From assembly GCA_023253905.1 (NCBI GenBank), contig JALREG010000004.1, forward strand, positions 1 through 15,852: a stretch of 15,852 bases of DNA. Direction: 5' to 3'. The position numbers were made by a program, and so were the translations under genes. Position 1 is the stretch's first letter, and the number at the start of each line of letters is the position of its first letter. Positions 14,672 through 15,852 of the stretch are shown piece after piece. This DNA comes from Burkholderiaceae bacterium (GTDB taxonomy: Bacteria > Pseudomonadota > Gammaproteobacteria > Burkholderiales > Burkholderiaceae). Under the pieces are notes generated by a model. The model was not told where the DNA came from, ran no database searches, and saw only the letters and a list, made by a program, of their open reading frames with translations.

Positions 14672-15852
14672 ATGAACTCACGCAGACAGTTTCTCGAACT
14701 CGGCGCGGCCGGTGGCGTGCTCGCCGCAGTGCCCGCCTCCAGTGCCTGGGCCGATCAGGGCGTCACCCGCGACCAGATTGTGCTCGGATCCATCCAGGAT
14801 CTGTCCGGGCCGCTGGTCACGCTTGGCAAACCCATCCAGAACGGCATGATCATGCGCGCCGAGCAGATCAATGCCGAGGGCGGCATTCACGGCCGCAAGA
14901 TCCGCCTGGTGGTTGAGGACTCTGGCTATGACCCGCGCAAGGCGGTGCTGGGCGCGCAGAAGCTTCTGACCCAGGACCGCATCTTTGCGATGATCGGATC
15001 GCTGGGCTCGGTGGTGTCGCTTGCCACCATCCCGCTGGTGCTCGAAAAGAACGTTGCCCATCTGTTTCCCACCACGGCGCATCATGGCAACTTCGACCCG
15101 TTCCACAAGCTCAAGTTCGCGCTCGCCACCCCCTATCCGCAAAGTACAGCGGTGGGTCTCAAGGAAGTGATGAAGCTGTCTGGTGCCAAGCGTGTTGGCA
15201 TCCTGTATCAGGACGATGAGTACGGGCTCGAAGTGCTGCGCGGCACTGAATCGGCGCTGAAGGATCTCGGACTCACCCTGGTCGAACGCACCACCTACAA
15301 GCGTGGCGCCACCGATTTCGCCTCGCAGATGCAGCGCCTGCGCGCAGCTAATCCCGACCTGATCGTGCTGGGCACCATTGTTCGCGAAACCATTGGTGCC
15401 ATGGCCACCGCGCGCCGACTGGGCTACACCGGGCGGTTCTTCGGGAGTCAGGCCGCCTACATGCCCGCAGTCCCGAAGGCGGGTGGCGCGGCGGTGGAAG
15501 GACTGTTTGCCATCAGCGAAACGCCAGTGCCCTATCGCGATGATCCATCCAACACCCGCTCTCTCAACGAATGGATGGACGCCTTCAAGGAGCGCTTCAA
15601 GGAAGACGCTGAGTTGTGGGCGGCCACGGGCTGGATGTATGTGGATATTTTCGCGCGCGCCGCTGAGCGGGCTGGCCCCAAGCTCACCATTGACTCGCTG
15701 GTGAAGGCGCTCGAAGACCACCCCTACCCGCGTGGCTTCCTGGGTAATCCGGAGTTCGTTTTCGGGCCGCAGAAGCGTCTGGGGAACGATCAGACGCGAC
15801 TGGCGCAGATTCAGGGAGGACGCTGGAAAACGGTGTCAGACTTCCTTCGCTG
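14672..15852 (+). CDS. Branched-chain-type ABC transporter substrate-binding protein with Tat signal (3' partial)
   Basis: A periplasmic type-1 binding protein that hands its ligand to LivHM. The N-terminus MNSRRQFLELGAAGG fits a twin-arginine signal (SRRQFLE), with likely cleavage after SSAWA at residue 27. Mature sequence begins DQGVTRDQIVLGS. Family features follow: QDLSGPLVTLGKPIQNGM, EGGIHGRKIRLVVEDSGY, and YQDDEYGLEVLRG in the hinge region. The start ATG has an ideal AAGGAG (14658-14663) eight bases upstream, overlapping the ligase stop. The frame is open to the window edge (393 complete codons); this is about the usual length, so only a few codons are probably missing. Tat export suggests folding in the cytoplasm before export. 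The true ligand is unknown. Confidence 0.93.
   Translation, partial: MNSRRQFLELGAAGGVLAAVPASSAWADQGVTRDQIVLGSIQDLSGPLVTLGKPIQNGMIMRAEQINAEGGIHGRKIRLVVEDSGYDPRKAVLGAQKLLTQDRIFAMIGSLGSVVSLATIPLVLEKNVAHLFPTTAHHGNFDPFHKLKFALATPYPQSTAVGLKEVMKLSGAKRVGILYQDDEYGLEVLRGTESALKDLGLTLVERTTYKRGATDFASQMQRLRAANPDLIVLGTIVRETIGAMATARRLGYTGRFFGSQAAYMPAVPKAGGAAVEGLFAISETPVPYRDDPSNTRSLNEWMDAFKERFKEDAELWAATGWMYVDIFARAAERAGPKLTIDSLVKALEDHPYPRGFLGNPEFVFGPQKRLGNDQTRLAQIQGGRWKTVSDFLR

Noticed and set aside
13528..14673. Long minus-strand frame opposite the acyl-CoA ligase
   Set aside because: The plus-strand frame holds every adenylate-forming motif; the opposite frame has none.
14678..15721. Long minus-strand frame opposite the substrate-binding protein
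   Set aside because: It is a shadow of a clear binding-protein gene with a signal peptide and ideal Shine-Dalgarno site.

Overview
The window looks like GC-rich chromosomal DNA from a betaproteobacterium, probably Burkholderiales. This is an inference from codon use, from the polynucleotide phosphorylase tail, and from a branched-chain-type ABC transporter cluster with an acyl-CoA ligase inside it. No RNA gene, CRISPR array, complete mobile element or replication origin is visible.

Layout. (1) Positions 1-512 hold the C-terminal KH and S1 domains of polynucleotide phosphorylase. The first ~69 bases stay in frame but do not look like this protein and are AT-richer, so there is a junction close to the left edge. 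(2) A minus-strand block runs from 7940 down to 612. It encodes a thiolase, a GGDEF/degenerate-EAL signalling protein, a fused enoyl-CoA hydratase/3-hydroxyacyl-CoA dehydrogenase, and a Nudix/metallo-beta-lactamase fusion. The hydratase/dehydrogenase carries a very large histidine-rich insert. (3) A 93-bp divergent control region separates this block from a plus-strand long-chain-type acyl-CoA dehydrogenase (8034-9188). (4) After a good sigma70-like promoter there is a tightly packed plus-strand operon: livH, livM, livG, livF, an AMP-forming long-chain acyl-CoA ligase, and a Tat-signal substrate-binding protein that runs off the right edge.

Together the genes cover import of a carboxylic acid (ABC transporter), CoA activation (ligase), and all four beta-oxidation steps: acyl-CoA dehydrogenase, hydratase plus 3-hydroxyacyl-CoA dehydrogenase, and thiolase. 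The Nudix domain resembles the interrupted-box type seen in CoA/acyl-CoA diphosphatases, which would fit CoA pool control. The GGDEF protein would place a cyclic-di-GMP signal inside the same gene set. The transporter substrate is inferred to be a fatty or aromatic acid rather than an amino acid, because the ligase gene overlaps livF.

The most unusual items are the 95-residue segment with 45 histidines inside the beta-oxidation enzyme, the Nudix/MBL fusion, the c-di-GMP gene inside a beta-oxidation cluster, the atypical LivG signature, and the broken start of the pnp fragment.
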